From Thereva unica (lineage: Eukaryota > Arthropoda > Insecta > Diptera > Therevidae), in assembly GCA_949987705.1 (NCBI GenBank), contig OX465281.1, positions 225,961,978 to 226,025,977 on the forward strand: DNA of 64,000 bases. The letters run 5' to 3'. Of the stretch, positions 33,156 through 45,200 are shown piece by piece (position 1 is the stretch's first letter; each line of letters starts with the position of its first letter). Position numbers and translations under genes: made by a program. The notes beneath the pieces are model-generated. The model searched no databases. It was not told the origin of the DNA and saw only the letters and a program-made list of their open reading frames with translations.

Positions 33156-33180
33156 AACAACAACAACAACAACAACAAAA
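33156..33180 (+). repeat. (CAA)n microsatellite
   Basis: Eight CAA units. Confidence 0.9.
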
Positions 33181-34190
33181 TCCATTATTCGACTTTGGTG
33201 CTTTTTCCTATTTACCTTGCGCGTTTCCCGTCCAGTACCGGCTCAAAGGAACTCATTGCCGAGGGACTTCACCGGCTCCGGAGCTCGAAGTCCTGCGGCT
33301 ATGGTACTTTTTTCCTCTGTCGCTGTTCATCGAATAGTTTCCGAGCAGTTTTACCTGTGATAGGGGAAAAAGCAAAAGTCATAGGAAAAAGTCCCTTCTT
33401 CAATGTTCAACATTAACGCAGTCATTTATCATTCTATTTGAAAAGAGCGGCGCTTTGTGGCAAAAAAGGACGTAAAGTGGTTAAACTTGACTCGGTGGCT
33501 TACGTTGTCTGAACTCTAATGCAAATTTTCAGATAGATTAACTTTCTTAATACAAATAACTGGATTCAAAAGGGGGATTTTTAAATGAAAGGAAGAATTT
33601 AAATGTAAGCAATTAATTTTGCTTCTAATGGATATACTGTAATGAGACTCGAACGAAAACTTGAAAGAGAAAAGATTGGCTGCTAAATTCAACAAGTTCG
33701 TCAACTTCGTCTATAATGAGTATGCTTCTAGGACTTTATCGACTAATCAGGAAAACTAGTTGGGATGTGGGTTTGACCCCTTCGGTCCACACGATTAACT
33801 TCCCAGTATGATGAACAAAGATGGAATAAACTGACTTCTTACAAAATAGTTACACTTTTAGCACTAGTGGAAAATTGGCTAGTATCAGAACTGATTACAA
33901 AGCAATCCCGAGCGAAGCTAGTTCAAATAACTATAATAGTAGTAAATCCACAAGATTTTTCTAGAGAATTTGTTTTTCCTGAACGTTAGCAAACAAACAT
34001 GTCCTCCGTATTTCGTTCGCTGCACTAAAGCGGGTGTTCAAATTCGTATTGAGCGTGCTGAAGCGCCGTTGACAAACTGAGAAGCGAATGACTTCATTTG
34101 GAAATTCCAAAGCTTTCCGGAGATATTAGCAAAACTGTAACTGTTAAGTACTTGTCAGACTTGACCAAAAAGAGCAAATTTTGCGGTAAT
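33181..34190. other. No gene recognised
   Basis: No convincing exon; several short frames overlap here with no family resemblance. Confidence 0.4.
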
Positions 34191-34192
34191 AG

Positions 34193-34592
34193 TACAGTCA
34201 ATCTGTAAGTGAGCCTCCCAAAAATGACATACCGAAATTTGACTTCATGAATCCTTAGGGGGGTATGTAATGAAGTTAATGTCAAAGTCCCCCTCCCCCT
34301 CACCTACTTTTTGTATTTCAAGTCGGATGACGTCACTTCAATGACATAAAATGTAGTTAACAATGTCCTCTACATTTTTTGTTAATGAACTTTTCACCAA
34401 AACCCATAGATTCTGAGAAAAACGCAATTCAAAATTTGGACGCATTTTTTGGATTTTCTCAAAAACAGGGGGAGGGGGATTTCGGAAATTTGACATTAAC
34501 TTCATTACATGCCCCCCTAACGATTCATCAAGTCAAATTTCGGTATGTCATTTTTCGGAGACTCTCTATTTTTTCGTGACAGATTGACTGTA
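34193..34592. mobile_element. Tc1/mariner-type MITE
   Basis: TA flanks each side of CAGTCAATCTGT (from 34195) and its inverse (to 34590). Inverted arms of about 110 bp share AATGACATACCGAAATTTGA and ATGTAATGAAGTTAATGTCA. No protein is encoded. Confidence 0.75.
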
Positions 34593-34892
34593 CCCCGGGT
34601 TAAACCGCAATTTCCTGAAACTGTATCACGCGTAGAAAACAATTCCCCGTCAAAAAGTGCTAATCCAAGGTTTGAAAAAATCGCGCTGTTTGTAAAGGGT
34701 AACGAAATTTTTGCACGATTTTTAAAGGTTGTTGGATTTTGACAAGTGATGTTTTGTTCGAAGACTATCGCTGTGCAGAACCCAAAAAAGATCACTTCAT
34801 TTAGAACGGGTCTCATTCCATCGAGTTTATTAGATATTAGCAAAACTTGTCAATTTAAGGTCTTTCTAACAATTAGCCGAAGTTTTTCTATT

Positions 34893-35465
34893 TAAACAAA
34901 AAAGGCCCGACCGAATATTATGAAATTTTTTTCAGATCATTTCTTTGTTAATATTCTTTTTTCGGCACCTCAATGAAGTCGATATAGTTTTTAGGTCGCG
35001 CGGTATCGTGCAGGTACAAAAATCATAAACGGTGTTTAAACAAAAAAAAAACGGTTCGACCGAATTTTATGAAAATCTTTTCAGATCATATTTTGGTTAA
35101 TACTCTTCGAACGGGCACGTCAACTAAGTCGATATCTTTTATAGTTCGCGCGATAATGTGCAGGTACAAAAATCACTTATGTCATTTAAACCAAAAAACC
35201 GCTCGACCGAATATTATAAAAATCTTTTCAGATTATATTGTCGCTAATATGCTTCGAACGGCACCTCAAGTAAGTCAATATCCTTCGTGGTTCGGGCGAT
35301 ATCGTGCAGGTACAAAAATCATTTACGCCGCTTAAACAAAAAAACGGCTCGACCGAATTTTATGAAAATCTTTTCAGATCATATTTCGGTTAATACGCTT
35401 CGAACGACACCCCAACGCAGTCGATATCTTTTTTGGTTCACGCGATATCGTGTAGGAAAAAATGA
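34893..35465 (+). repeat. Tandem array, four units of about 145-150 bp
   Basis: Units start at about 34893, 35038, 35188 and 35333. Each has an AAACAAAAAA run, CGACCGAATNTTATGAAA, TTTTCAGATCATAT, AAGTCGATAT and GTGCAGGTACAAAAATCA. The short open frames here follow the repeat period. It resembles a small satellite or a transposon-internal array. Confidence 0.8.
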
Positions 35466-35478
35466 CCACATCCGTACG

Positions 35479-35497
35479 CACACACACACACACATAC
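35479..35497 (+). repeat. (CA)n microsatellite
   Basis: About nine CA units right after the tandem array. Confidence 0.9.
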
Positions 35498-36111
35498 TTC
35501 CACCCAATTTTTTGCTTAAAATGCTCCTGGGACCTTGAAAGATGAAAATACGTCGAAATTTTCGATTTCGATTTTCGGACCGATTACAATAACTTCCTAT
35601 ACTGGGAAATTAATAATTTACTTCAGACTGTGAGATTAAAAGTAATAGTGAATGGTGATCAACTGATCGCAATTTATCAAAATATCCTCATCGAACTTGC
35701 TTGACTCCTTTTTTGGATTAGATCATTGCCAAATATTTACATGTATTGATAATGATCAATGATCGTGTATTGCTGATTAACATTAGAGATCTGGCGATCT
35801 TGCTCTAAGGTTAGTTTATATAGTGCGAGATTAACTTCAATTCTGCGATTCAGAGCAACATTTGGAAAGTACATAGTGTTTCTGCCGTGCGATAAAATGT
35901 CAGACAATAACCATTGCAATATAATAATAGAATTTTTTGAGTTATCCGGATAGGACACTTTTCGTTTCTCCTTCTAAAAAACGATCCAAACGGTATTATG
36001 GTGTTCTTAAACTGTCCCCCATATAAGTACTAACCGAGTCTAATGCTGCTTGACTTTGGTGATCGAATGACAACCTTTTAGTTTACAAAAGGATTTATTA
36101 GACTCATAACA
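35498..36111. other. No gene recognised
   Basis: No feature supported. Confidence 0.4.
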
Positions 36112-36460
36112 ACTTTTTATGTGTAAAAAAGCTAGCTTAGGAATCACCTAAGTCCAACCAGTCTATCATGTCGTTCAGGCCATAGTGCAATGTCTAGTAG
36201 TCAGCTTAGTCAGAAGAATAGAATAAGATAATATAGTTAGGAGAGGCCTGTGGGTGCACATGAATATGGCGAACAAGCTCAGTTTTGAGCTTTGAGATAT
36301 TGTACAAGTTCGAAAATACTGACTGCGGAAGATTGTTCCATAGTGTAGTTCTTCTAGTTATGATTGCGCTTCTAGGCCGTAGTGGGTGGACTGCAGGGTG
36401 TGGTAGCGGGTCAATTGTAGGACTTGTCGATTATAGCTTGTGTCTCTTAAAAAATCTCAA
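36112..36460 (-). mobile_element. CR1/jockey-like LINE 3' end, second copy
   Basis: On the minus strand the 3' tail resembles that of the LINE at 55098-57520. Shared segments are ATAGTGCAATGTCTAGTAGTCAGCTTAG and ACTGACTGCGGAAGATTGTTCCA (plus-strand reading, imperfect). Its continuation beyond 36460 is unclear. A 20-bp piece of the SINE (GAGTGTTATGCCTCCTGAAA) appears at 36894. Confidence 0.6.
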
Positions 36461-37129
36461 GCAAGGATGCAAGGTTTTTTAGACATGAGACAGAACTTCA
36501 TTCGGCATTGAATTCGATATGGCTTTGCAGCCCCAATTCAGAGTAAGTTGTATAGAGATAGACATAAGTACTGTGATCACAAAGCTGTGAATTGGGTAGG
36601 AAGAGATTGAGAGCAGATGGATCATAAAGATTAGGAAAAGAAACGAAGATAGTTGGTGTATACAATATGCTAATGGGCAATTTAATACAGAGATGTGTAT
36701 TCTGATATTTTTAATGAGTAAAAGATTTTCTTCGTAAATAGATTCGTAAAGGATGACAGGTTAAGGGCAGCCTGGACGATAAATGAGGAGGGGTCAGTGG
36801 ACCTCGCGTACTCTTGGATGTTGTATGAGTTCATTTTTTAAGAAGCCGGCTGAGCCGCAAGCTGCGAATTTAGCGAAAGATAGCCTCGTCCGAGTGTTAT
36901 GCCTCCTGAAACAAGTTAATCCCGCGAACCAGCCAACAAACGAGTGTAACGAAGGCAGCAGCCGGTGAACAGGAGGGGCACAACCCGCTAGGAAAAGATC
37001 TCACCTAAGCGGAAGTTTGGTACCCTCTATTATAGGGTATTTAAATTCTTAAAAACGTCGATATATCATTTTTTTGAAGATATCGCTTAACCTACAAATT
37101 GTGTAAAAACTGATACATTAAATAGTCTT

Positions 37130-37650
37130 CTGGTGTTCTCCTTGTGTGTTTAACCGAGCATATCAACCACAGCATTCACCGCATTGGTGAGTCTGGTCTG
37201 GTTGCTCTGGATATCTCAAAGGCTTTTGACAAAATATGGCACCATGTTCTGTTAATCAAACTCCAAGCTATTGGTATAAACTTACTTCTAAAGAAATGGA
37301 TTAAGAGCTTTCTTTCTGGTCGTTCAATCAAGGTAATATTGGACGGCGTTGAATCCAACCACCACGCCATTTCGGCTGGTGTTCGCCAGGGGTCAATCCT
37401 ATCTGATGACGGTACTTTGGGTTACTCCTAGGCTTTCGACAATAAAAGATAAGCACGTGTCACACCTTGTCTTCCTTATCGTGAGATGACTTCAATCAAG
37501 CGGGATATCAAATCGATTATCGACTAGGGCCACATGAATCATGTTGAGTTTGCCGCCACCAATACGGTCTAGAAGCTCGATTATAAACAGAACAACTTGA
37601 TTGTGGAAAAATCTCCTCTAGTAAGTATTTCCGAAGTCGTACAACATCTT
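37130..37650 (+). pseudogene. CR1/jockey-like LINE reverse transcriptase fragment
   Basis: The frame 37144-37431 gives CLTEHINHSIHRIGES, LDISKAFDKIWHHVLL, FLSGRSIKVILDGVES and SAGVRQGSILS, and then jumps straight to DDGTLGYS. About 25 codons, including the first half of the catalytic FADD box, are deleted. Broken frames continue to about 37650. It closely matches the LINE at 55098-57520. Confidence 0.8.
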
Positions 37651-37856
37651 AAAGTCCAAACGTAAGGCTCATCAGACATTTCCATGAGCACCCCCATTCT
37701 TTGAACCAAGCTTATACTAGACCTTAATGACATGACAGACTGGTAGTAAAAAAGGGTGATTCCCAAGCTTGATTTTTTCATTAAAGAAATACGACTAACG
37801 TTTAAAAGATATTTGCAAAACACTGATTTTTTTTTATCTTTTGAATAATTGTTTTG

Positions 37857-38112
37857 CAACTCGCTGGAGTGTTATGCCTCCTGAAAAGAGTTGAATCTCA
37901 TCAACCAACCGATAACATACGCTTTGGTGGAGCGGGGAAGATATAAGGGCTAAGCAAGGCTATGATAGGAGGGATCAGGAATGTAAAGAGGGAAGAAAAA
38001 AAAGGAAAGTTATGTAGGTGGGAAAGTGGAAAAGGCGATGGACCGTGGGGCTGGCCAGGATTCGAGCCCGGAACCTCTGGGAAGGTAGCCAGACGCATAG
38101 GCCACCGAGGGT
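37857..38112 (-). mobile_element. tRNA-headed SINE, copy 3, 3'-truncated
   Basis: The head at 38112-38039 is more diverged (B box GGCTCGAATCC) and the body stops at about 37857, at GCAACTCGCTGGAG. The shared 3' tail is missing. Confidence 0.75.
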
Positions 38113-39778
38113 TATTCAGAACATAACACTTTTTTTAAAATAAAACGGTTCCTTGACCCCAACAATTCAAAAACCTAGTAAGTGATAAAACTAACAATCA
38201 AATTGGGCGCCCAAATTTTCCGCCTGTTCAATTGAAACGGAGTTTCCACGATAACGACCAACTTACACCATTTTTTCAATATCTCCAAATCTAGTCTAGC
38301 GATTTTAAACGACTGCTTGTGACATAAAAGGTGTAAACGAGTACGATTTCAAAGATATTATAGATACCTCGACTCAAACAAGATATTATAGCTATTGCAC
38401 GTAAGCACGCGTTCGCCTATTTTCGTATTATCAGCGGTGCTCTATGGACCACAAGCAATCAGCCTATAGCACAACTGGTACCAAAGTTCTGTCAGTAGAT
38501 TCGCGCGATAAAAGATATCAAAAAACCATTTTTACCATAAATTCCGACATAATATCGCGGCTTGAAGCTGCCCACGTTAAAAACCATTCATTCGGTTCGA
38601 TAGAGCAATTTACTGAAATCGCAGTCGGTTGTCATTACCGCATCAATCACCTGTAACAGTCCTTTCAGGTGAGCTCCAGTGCCTGGTGATCCCGATTTTT
38701 ATCGTACAATGTTGCAGTTTGATTCCAGTAATTTACGTTCTTGTTGCGATCGGAATCGAAATCAGAAGTAAAAGTTCGTGCGGCCCTCTAACAACCAACA
38801 ACCACTCGCACCTGGAGGGGCACGAGAAGAGAGGTTTACTTTTCGCCCAGCATCCCCGGCATATAATTTACAATCCAGCACCGACTGATTTTGCCCATTC
38901 GACATAGAGTTCTGTTGGTCGTGTTCAACCCCTCGGCCCTTCGCCGCCCTTGTAATCCTGCAAGTGGAAATCTTGATGGTTCCGATACACTGTGGCGGTT
39001 CATGTACTTTTTTCCTGTTGTATATGTCCCACGAAGAATGGGGAACACAGGGCAAATGCAAGAGCCGCACACCAATCCTTCAGGTGTAATGAAATGAAAG
39101 GCAAACGAGTCCGTGTCGCAGCCCATTAAAGGTACGCATGAAGGGAATAAGCAAGTACTTTACCTTTTTTCGTGCTGGCTGCCTTTGAGAACGGAGAAAA
39201 AGAAACGCCTCGGAAAAAGAAGGATTAAAGATGACTTTCCATATGCAAAACAGGCACTTTGACAGACGATGGCTGAATGGTAAAAAGGATTCTCTGCAGT
39301 GCACTGTGGGTTTTATTATTCGGACAGAGAACGCTTGAAAGGTAAATCGCTTTCTTTATTCCTTATTCTCCACTAATTATTCATGCTGAAGTGAGCAGAA
39401 GTCAATTATGTGAGGTTCGGCTTTTGTAATGAACATTTTTTTTAATATTCATGGCGTTTCACAGTTGGGCAAACATAACTTAGTATGCTAAATTGCTTTT
39501 GTTGTATTCAGAGTTGATGGACAATTTGATGGAACAAATTATAAGTTTTTGGCGGCAGATGCTGACATTTTTTGAACAATTTTATGTGCAATTACGAATT
39601 ACTTATTTTTAATTTTATGTATTTTCAAAGTTCACATTGTCCTTACGGGTTTGGGTTATGATATCAAGGATAGATACCGGCGCATGCAACGCATTCTAAT
39701 TGTCAAAGCATTTACTTCACAAGCCCCAACTTTGGGTGTAATTTAGTTTCATCTGGCTGTGACCGCGTTTTGGCAGTA
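38113..39778. other. No gene recognised
   Basis: Several overlapping short frames but no domain or splice support. This is the insertion site of the retrotransposon that follows. Confidence 0.4.
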
Positions 39779-40187
39779 TGTTGTGAAATTCTTACGCAAA
39801 CATAAATTCAACTGCGCATGTTTTCTTGCATTGCCTTATCTGCAATAAATTTAATATACCAGCTTATGATCCGTTGAAATGCAGAATAAACACATTCCAA
39901 CGAACCATAAGCTGCATAAAATTCTTTCTCAAGTTTCAATTTCCTCTGCCTTATCAAATTTACCCGTTGAAAATGCGCTGACTTCACCGCATTTTCGACG
40001 CGATAATTGAGTTTGCGAAAGAAACCAACAGCTCCTTTTTCCTCAGAGTTGATTCGGTCTCCAACAAGTATACACGTCAAATAATTAATTAATAAATCTT
40101 ATCATACAGTCAATAGTGTTTTTTTTCCTATTAATAGTGTTCGACCGTTTTTTCTCTCCCTGGCCCGGTAACCCAGGCCCGGTAACA
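39779..40187 (+). repeat. 5' LTR (409 bp)
   Basis: It starts TGTTGTGAAATT and ends CCCGGTAACA. It is identical to 48060-48469 except for one T fewer in the run near 40120. A tandem GGCCCGGTAAC lies at its 3' end. An antisense open frame of 90 codons (40080-39808) is present in both LTRs. Confidence 0.97.
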
Positions 40188-40190
40188 AAT

Positions 40191-40208
40191 TGGTGGCAGC
40201 GTGGGATC
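40191..40208 (+). promoter_or_regulatory. Primer-binding site (tRNA-Leu-like)
   Basis: TGGTGGCAGCGTGGGATC lies three bases after the LTR. It matches the complement of the 3' end of animal tRNA-Leu(AAG) with one base missing, as I recall that tRNA. It primes minus-strand DNA synthesis. Confidence 0.7.
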
Positions 40209-40387
40209 CCGCGACGGTGGATCCAGTGTTTTAAAAATTAAAAGTGAATTTAAAAAAGAGTGTTTTCTATTTTTCTATTGTGCCATTAATCCTGTGCTAA
40301 ACACGTTAAAAGGGTCACTGGGAACGGCACGGCGCACTAATCTCTGTACGACAATTTTTCGTGTCCAAAACACTGCACCTGCCAGGA

Positions 40388-40574
40388 TCGAAAGTCGGAG
40401 GATCAATTCCCGGCCTACACATAGTGGGAGGAGCGTGCCCACATCTTACAGCTCGAAAGTCGGAGGATCAATTCCCGGCCTACACATAGTGGGAGGAGCG
40501 TGCCCACATCTTACAGCTCGAAAGTCGGAGGATCAATTCCCGGCCTACACATAGTGGGAGGAGCGTGCCCACAC
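40388..40574 (+). repeat. 65-bp tandem repeat in the leader (2.9 copies)
   Basis: The word TCGAAAGTCGGAGGATCAAT recurs at 40388, 40453 and 40518, an exact 65-bp period. It lies in the untranslated leader between the primer site and gag. Confidence 0.95.
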
Positions 40575-41166
40575 TCTCTACACCTCTACATGAATTTCAG
40601 CCCGTTCAGTATGTCAGGATTATTTTACTTGTAAGCAAAAAATTTTTATATTATTATTATATTTTAAAAAGTGTCACTCAGATATCGCATTTAGAACAAA
40701 AGTTTTAGTAAAAAGCTTAGATATTTTGCACAACTACAATATTCACTCGTATGTGCTTTATTAGGAGTCACTTACATTTCTACTTATATATATAAATATA
40801 AAAGAAGGATTACAAAAAAAAACAAAGGAATCTAGTTCTAAATGATACTATACTATGATTTTAATTGAAATTTAATTTTTAATTGATAATTTATAAATAT
40901 ACTTATTTTAAATTTTTAAATACTGAGTGAATATTACAACGATTTTGTGATCTGACTGATTACTATAGTGGAAAAAAAATATATCATTACTGTCGAAAAT
41001 TTCGAAAATTCATGTGCTATATCGGATTTTATATGCTATATCGGGTTATTAATTCTGTGTTTTTTTTGCTTGCCTATTACTCGCCACGAGGGTGTTTTCT
41101 ATTTTTCTATTTCTCAATTTAATCTAGTGTCCAATTTCTTCCTTTTCGCCTTAGTTGCGCCCCCCT

Positions 41167-41832
41167 ATGTCAAAAGAACTGGCTATTGCCATAACGTTAA
41201 GAAGCGGCAAACAGACAACGGTTCCAACCTCTCCTGTTAGCAAACAAACAAAAGTCAAAACCACCCCTACTCTCCCTTCTGTCCCAGAGGAAAGTAATAC
41301 TCTAGACGAAGAATCCTCGTCAGATTCAAATAAATTCAAAATCAAAGACGATCCGGAAATGTCTTCCTTCAACTTGTCTAACGCCATAAAACTAATCCCT
41401 GAATACAATGGCGACCCAAAAAGTCTGCACCGATTTCTTCAGGTATCCAAAATTCAATACACGCGTGCAACTAGCAATGAGCACAAGGAAGAATTCCTGG
41501 ATCTGATAAAATCCAAACTAACAGATAGAGCATATGAGGTTATTTTGCGTCATAACACATATAACACCTGGCCCGAAATAGAACGAGCCCTAAAGAATGA
41601 ATTTTCTAATGATCGCTCACCCCAAATAATACAGACCGAAATGTTCAATCTACAACAAGGTCCCCGCGAAAGTGTCCTCGAATACGCATCACGCATCGAG
41701 AAACTACTAGAGGAGCTTGACATTTCAACAACAAAAGACGAAACCGCCGAAGGTAGCACCGCCATAAGGAAGCTAAATCGGCAAATGGCAATAAATAATT
41801 TTAACGCGGTCTTCGACACCCTCTCAAACTGA
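41167..41832 (+). pseudogene. gag: gag, first part
   Basis: This is the capsid-type structural protein of the element, from ATG at 41167. The start is acidic and Ser/Thr-rich, followed by the retrotransposon gag core (LIPEYNGDPKSLHRFLQ, then the region with WPEIERALKNEF and ESVLEYASRIEKLL). The frame stops at 41830 in mid-domain. The same domain continues in another frame from about 41820, so a small indel separates the parts. With LTRs this young, the break is either a very recent lesion or a sequencing error. Confidence 0.85.
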
Positions 41833-42257
41833 TTCTGAAAGCAACTAAACACGAAACTTTACGAGGAGCCATAGACTACGCTGCAGAGGAGGAAAAACTT
41901 TTAGAAACTGAGCGAAAAGTTACTCCCACTACCCCACGGAAACAATGCCAATTCTGTAAAAACTTCGGTCATGAAGCCAACGAATGCCGTAAATTGTCGT
42001 TCAAGTTAAATAGTCCTACAGTATTACCTAAGTTTCCTCCCAAGCGAGAGCAAGTTAATAATGTCAATAAGAATCCCAATGCCCCTGAACCAAAGATCTG
42101 TCGTTATTGTAAAAATTTGGGTCATGATATTCAACAGTGCCGAAAGCGTGAATACAATAATAAGCAACGTGAACAAAAGAGTGCTAATACTAATCAGGGA
42201 AACGATCGAACGCCCAGTTCCAGCGGTACCGGGACTCGGGCCCAACTCCTCAAATAA
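41820..42257 (+). pseudogene. gag: gag, second part with two zinc knuckles
   Basis: The frame shifted by one relative to the first part carries KLILKATKHETLRGAIDYA, then two CCHC knuckles, CQFCKNFGHEANEC (about 41947) and CRYCKNLGHDIQQC (about 42100), the nucleocapsid RNA-binding part. A basic, polar tail ends at TAA 42255-42257. The last 64 nt overlap the pol frame and contain the frameshift signal. Confidence 0.85.
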
Positions 42258-45200
42258 GGTACCCCAACTCCAATACTAATCCAAATACTATCTCCAATGC
42301 CAACCCAAATACTAATTCGATTACTATCTCCAATGCCAACCCAAATACTAATTCACGTACTAACTCCACCACTAACCCAAATACTAATCCACCTACTAAC
42401 TCCAATATTAACCAAAATACTAATTCACGTACTAACTCCACTACTAACCCAAATACTAATCCACATACTAACCCAAATACTAATTCAATTACTATCTCCA
42501 ATAACAACTCAAATACTAATCTACGTACTAACTCCAATACTAATTCAATTACCATCTCCAATAATAACCCCATTACCAAATCTACTAATTCATCCCCAAA
42601 GTGGTCTCGAACTCCTGCCGACTGTAAAACTACTTCCTGGGCTGACATCTCTCGATCTAACTCTCGAACAGAAACAAAGTTAAACGTGGAAATTACCAAA
42701 TGTGTACTAAACCTAAAAACTTCAAAAACTTTTAGAAGCGAAATTCCTATTAAGTTGACAGGAACAACCAAGGAAATTAGCACAATACTCCTAGATTCCG
42801 GTGCTAGTGTGAGTCTAATAAAACTATCCGAACTCGACGACAAGGCGATAGTCTACACGGATCAAGTGATTCACATTTATGGAGTAACCCCAGAATATAT
42901 TCCGTCTAAAGGAATCACCTACCTGGATATGTTAGTAGCCAATGACGTAGCCATCACACATCTTTTCCATGTCGTCCCCTCCGATTTCCCCATCGCTCAA
43001 GACGGAATTTTAGGAGAAGATTTTTTTGATAACACACAAGCCATACTAAGTTACAAGGACCACACTTTAAAATTCGATTATAAAGACCAGTGCATCACCA
43101 TTCCGTTTTCTGTGGGAAGAGAGAGTATCAAAATCCCTTCCAGGTCGGAGAAAATTCTAAAATTCGGACCCATTGTGGAGCAAGAAGAACTTATTTGTTT
43201 TCCATCTGAAATATACCCTCAGGTCTATACATCTGGCACGGTAACTAAGCCCGAGCAAGGTTATATCTACATTGCGGTTCTAAATTCATCTAATAATGAC
43301 GTAGAAATTACCAGTCAGACAAAGTTGCACTACGAGAAGCTCAGTGACTATAATGTGCACAATCTCAAGCACATTTCCAATTCTGACCACGTCGAGGAAC
43401 GTCTTAAGAAACTCGAAACACTATTAGAATTAGACCAACTCAACAGTGAAGAAAGAGCCTCCGTGCTCGAAATCTGTCGAGAGTATAACTCGATTTTTTT
43501 TCTCGAAGGTGACAAACTCACGTCCACTCCGACAGTTACTCATGACATCACAACACTTCCCAACCAACCGCCAATAAAAGTAAGACCATACAGGCTTCCG
43601 GAGATCCACAAACAAGAAATAAAGAAACAAGTGGAACAAATGATAAGTGACGACATAGTCCGTCCCAGTGTAAGTCCTTGGAATGCCCCGCTATTGGTAG
43701 TCCCCAAAAAACAGGACTCGAACGGAAATCGCAGGTGGAGAATCGTTATCGATTTTCGAAAGTTAAACGAGATTACTCTTGCTGATGCCTACCCTCTTCC
43801 TAATATAGAGGATATCTTGGACCAGTTAGGAGACTCGAAATACTTTTCCACACTAGACCTAGCGAACGGGTTCCACCAAATCAATGTAACTGAAGAGGAC
43901 AAAGCGAAAACGGCCTTTAGTACGCCAAATGGGCATTTTGAATTTAACCGAATGCCTTTCGGATTGCGTAATGCCCCTCCAACGTTCCAACGACTGATGA
44001 ACCAAGTATTAACTGGTCTACAAGGAGTTAAATGTTTCGTCTATCTAGACGACATAGTAATTTACGGTAGGAATCTCATAGACCATAACTCAAAACTCAG
44101 GGAAGTTTTCGAATGTCTTAAAAAACACAATCTAAAATTGCAACCGACTAAATGTAAATTTCTCTCCAAAGAAGTAACCTATTTAGGTCACGTTATAACA
44201 AAAGAAGGAATCAAGCCCGATCCCTCCAAGATCTCCGCAATAAATTCGATAAGAACTCCTAAAGACCGCAAACAAATTAAATCATTCTTAGGGCTGGTAG
44301 GCTATTACCGGAAATTTATTCCCAATTTTTCAAAACTGGCTAACCCTTTGAATAACCTATTAAAAAAGGACACGGAATTCTCATGGGATGCTCACTGCGA
44401 CGAAGCGTTCTCCAAGTTAAAACAGGCAATCCAGAGCCCACCGATTCTCCAGTATCCGAATTTTAACCGCCGTTTCTATCTGACGACAGATGCCAGTAAT
44501 GTAGCTATAGGCGCCGTTCTCTCCCAAATTAATGATTCTGGAAGCGCTGATCTCCCAATAGCTTTTGCCAGCAGAGTGCTAAATCGAGCAGAAAGAAATT
44601 ATTCCACGATCGAAAAGGAGGCCCTCGCGGTCGTATGGGCAGCACAACACTTCCGTCCGTATGTCTACGGTAGAACTTTCACGGTAATTACAGACCACAA
44701 ACCTCTTGTCTGGATTTTCAATCACAAAGACCCAACCTCTCGAATTATGCGCTGGAGAATAAAATTAGAGGAATATGATTTCACAGTTGTCCATCGTGCT
44801 GGACACCTTAATACTAATGCTGATGCTCTGACACGGTTAGACATAAACAAAGTTCACGTAGTGACCAGATCTCAGTCAAAGGGCGAACAAGACCCTATGA
44901 ACCCAAGCCCGCAATTTCCGAAGCCTGATAGCAATTCCCAGAGCACAGACATAGTCCAACTAACCGATAAATCCCAAATTGCTCAGTTGATCAAAGAGTA
45001 CCATGACAGCCCTTCAGGTGGACATCAAGGCACACACCGTACCTTTAATAGATTAAAATTAAAATACAAGTGGAAGAATATGTTCAAAGACATTGCCAAC
45101 TACATTTCTACATGTGAAAGTTGTCAGAAAAACAAGTCTTATAACAAAAATCGGCTCCCGATGAAAGTAACGACAACTGCGAAGCAACCATTTGAACGCG

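Noticed and set aside
40388..40574. CRISPR-like array
   Set aside because: The units are contiguous 65-bp tandem repeats without unique spacers, inside a retroelement leader.
41155..41166. Upstream start for gag at a TTG
   Set aside because: The first ATG in frame is at 41167 and gives a typical gag start.
42250..42843. 197-codon antisense frame of leucine/valine repeats
   Set aside because: It is the reverse of the Asn/Thr minisatellite in pol and has no independent support.
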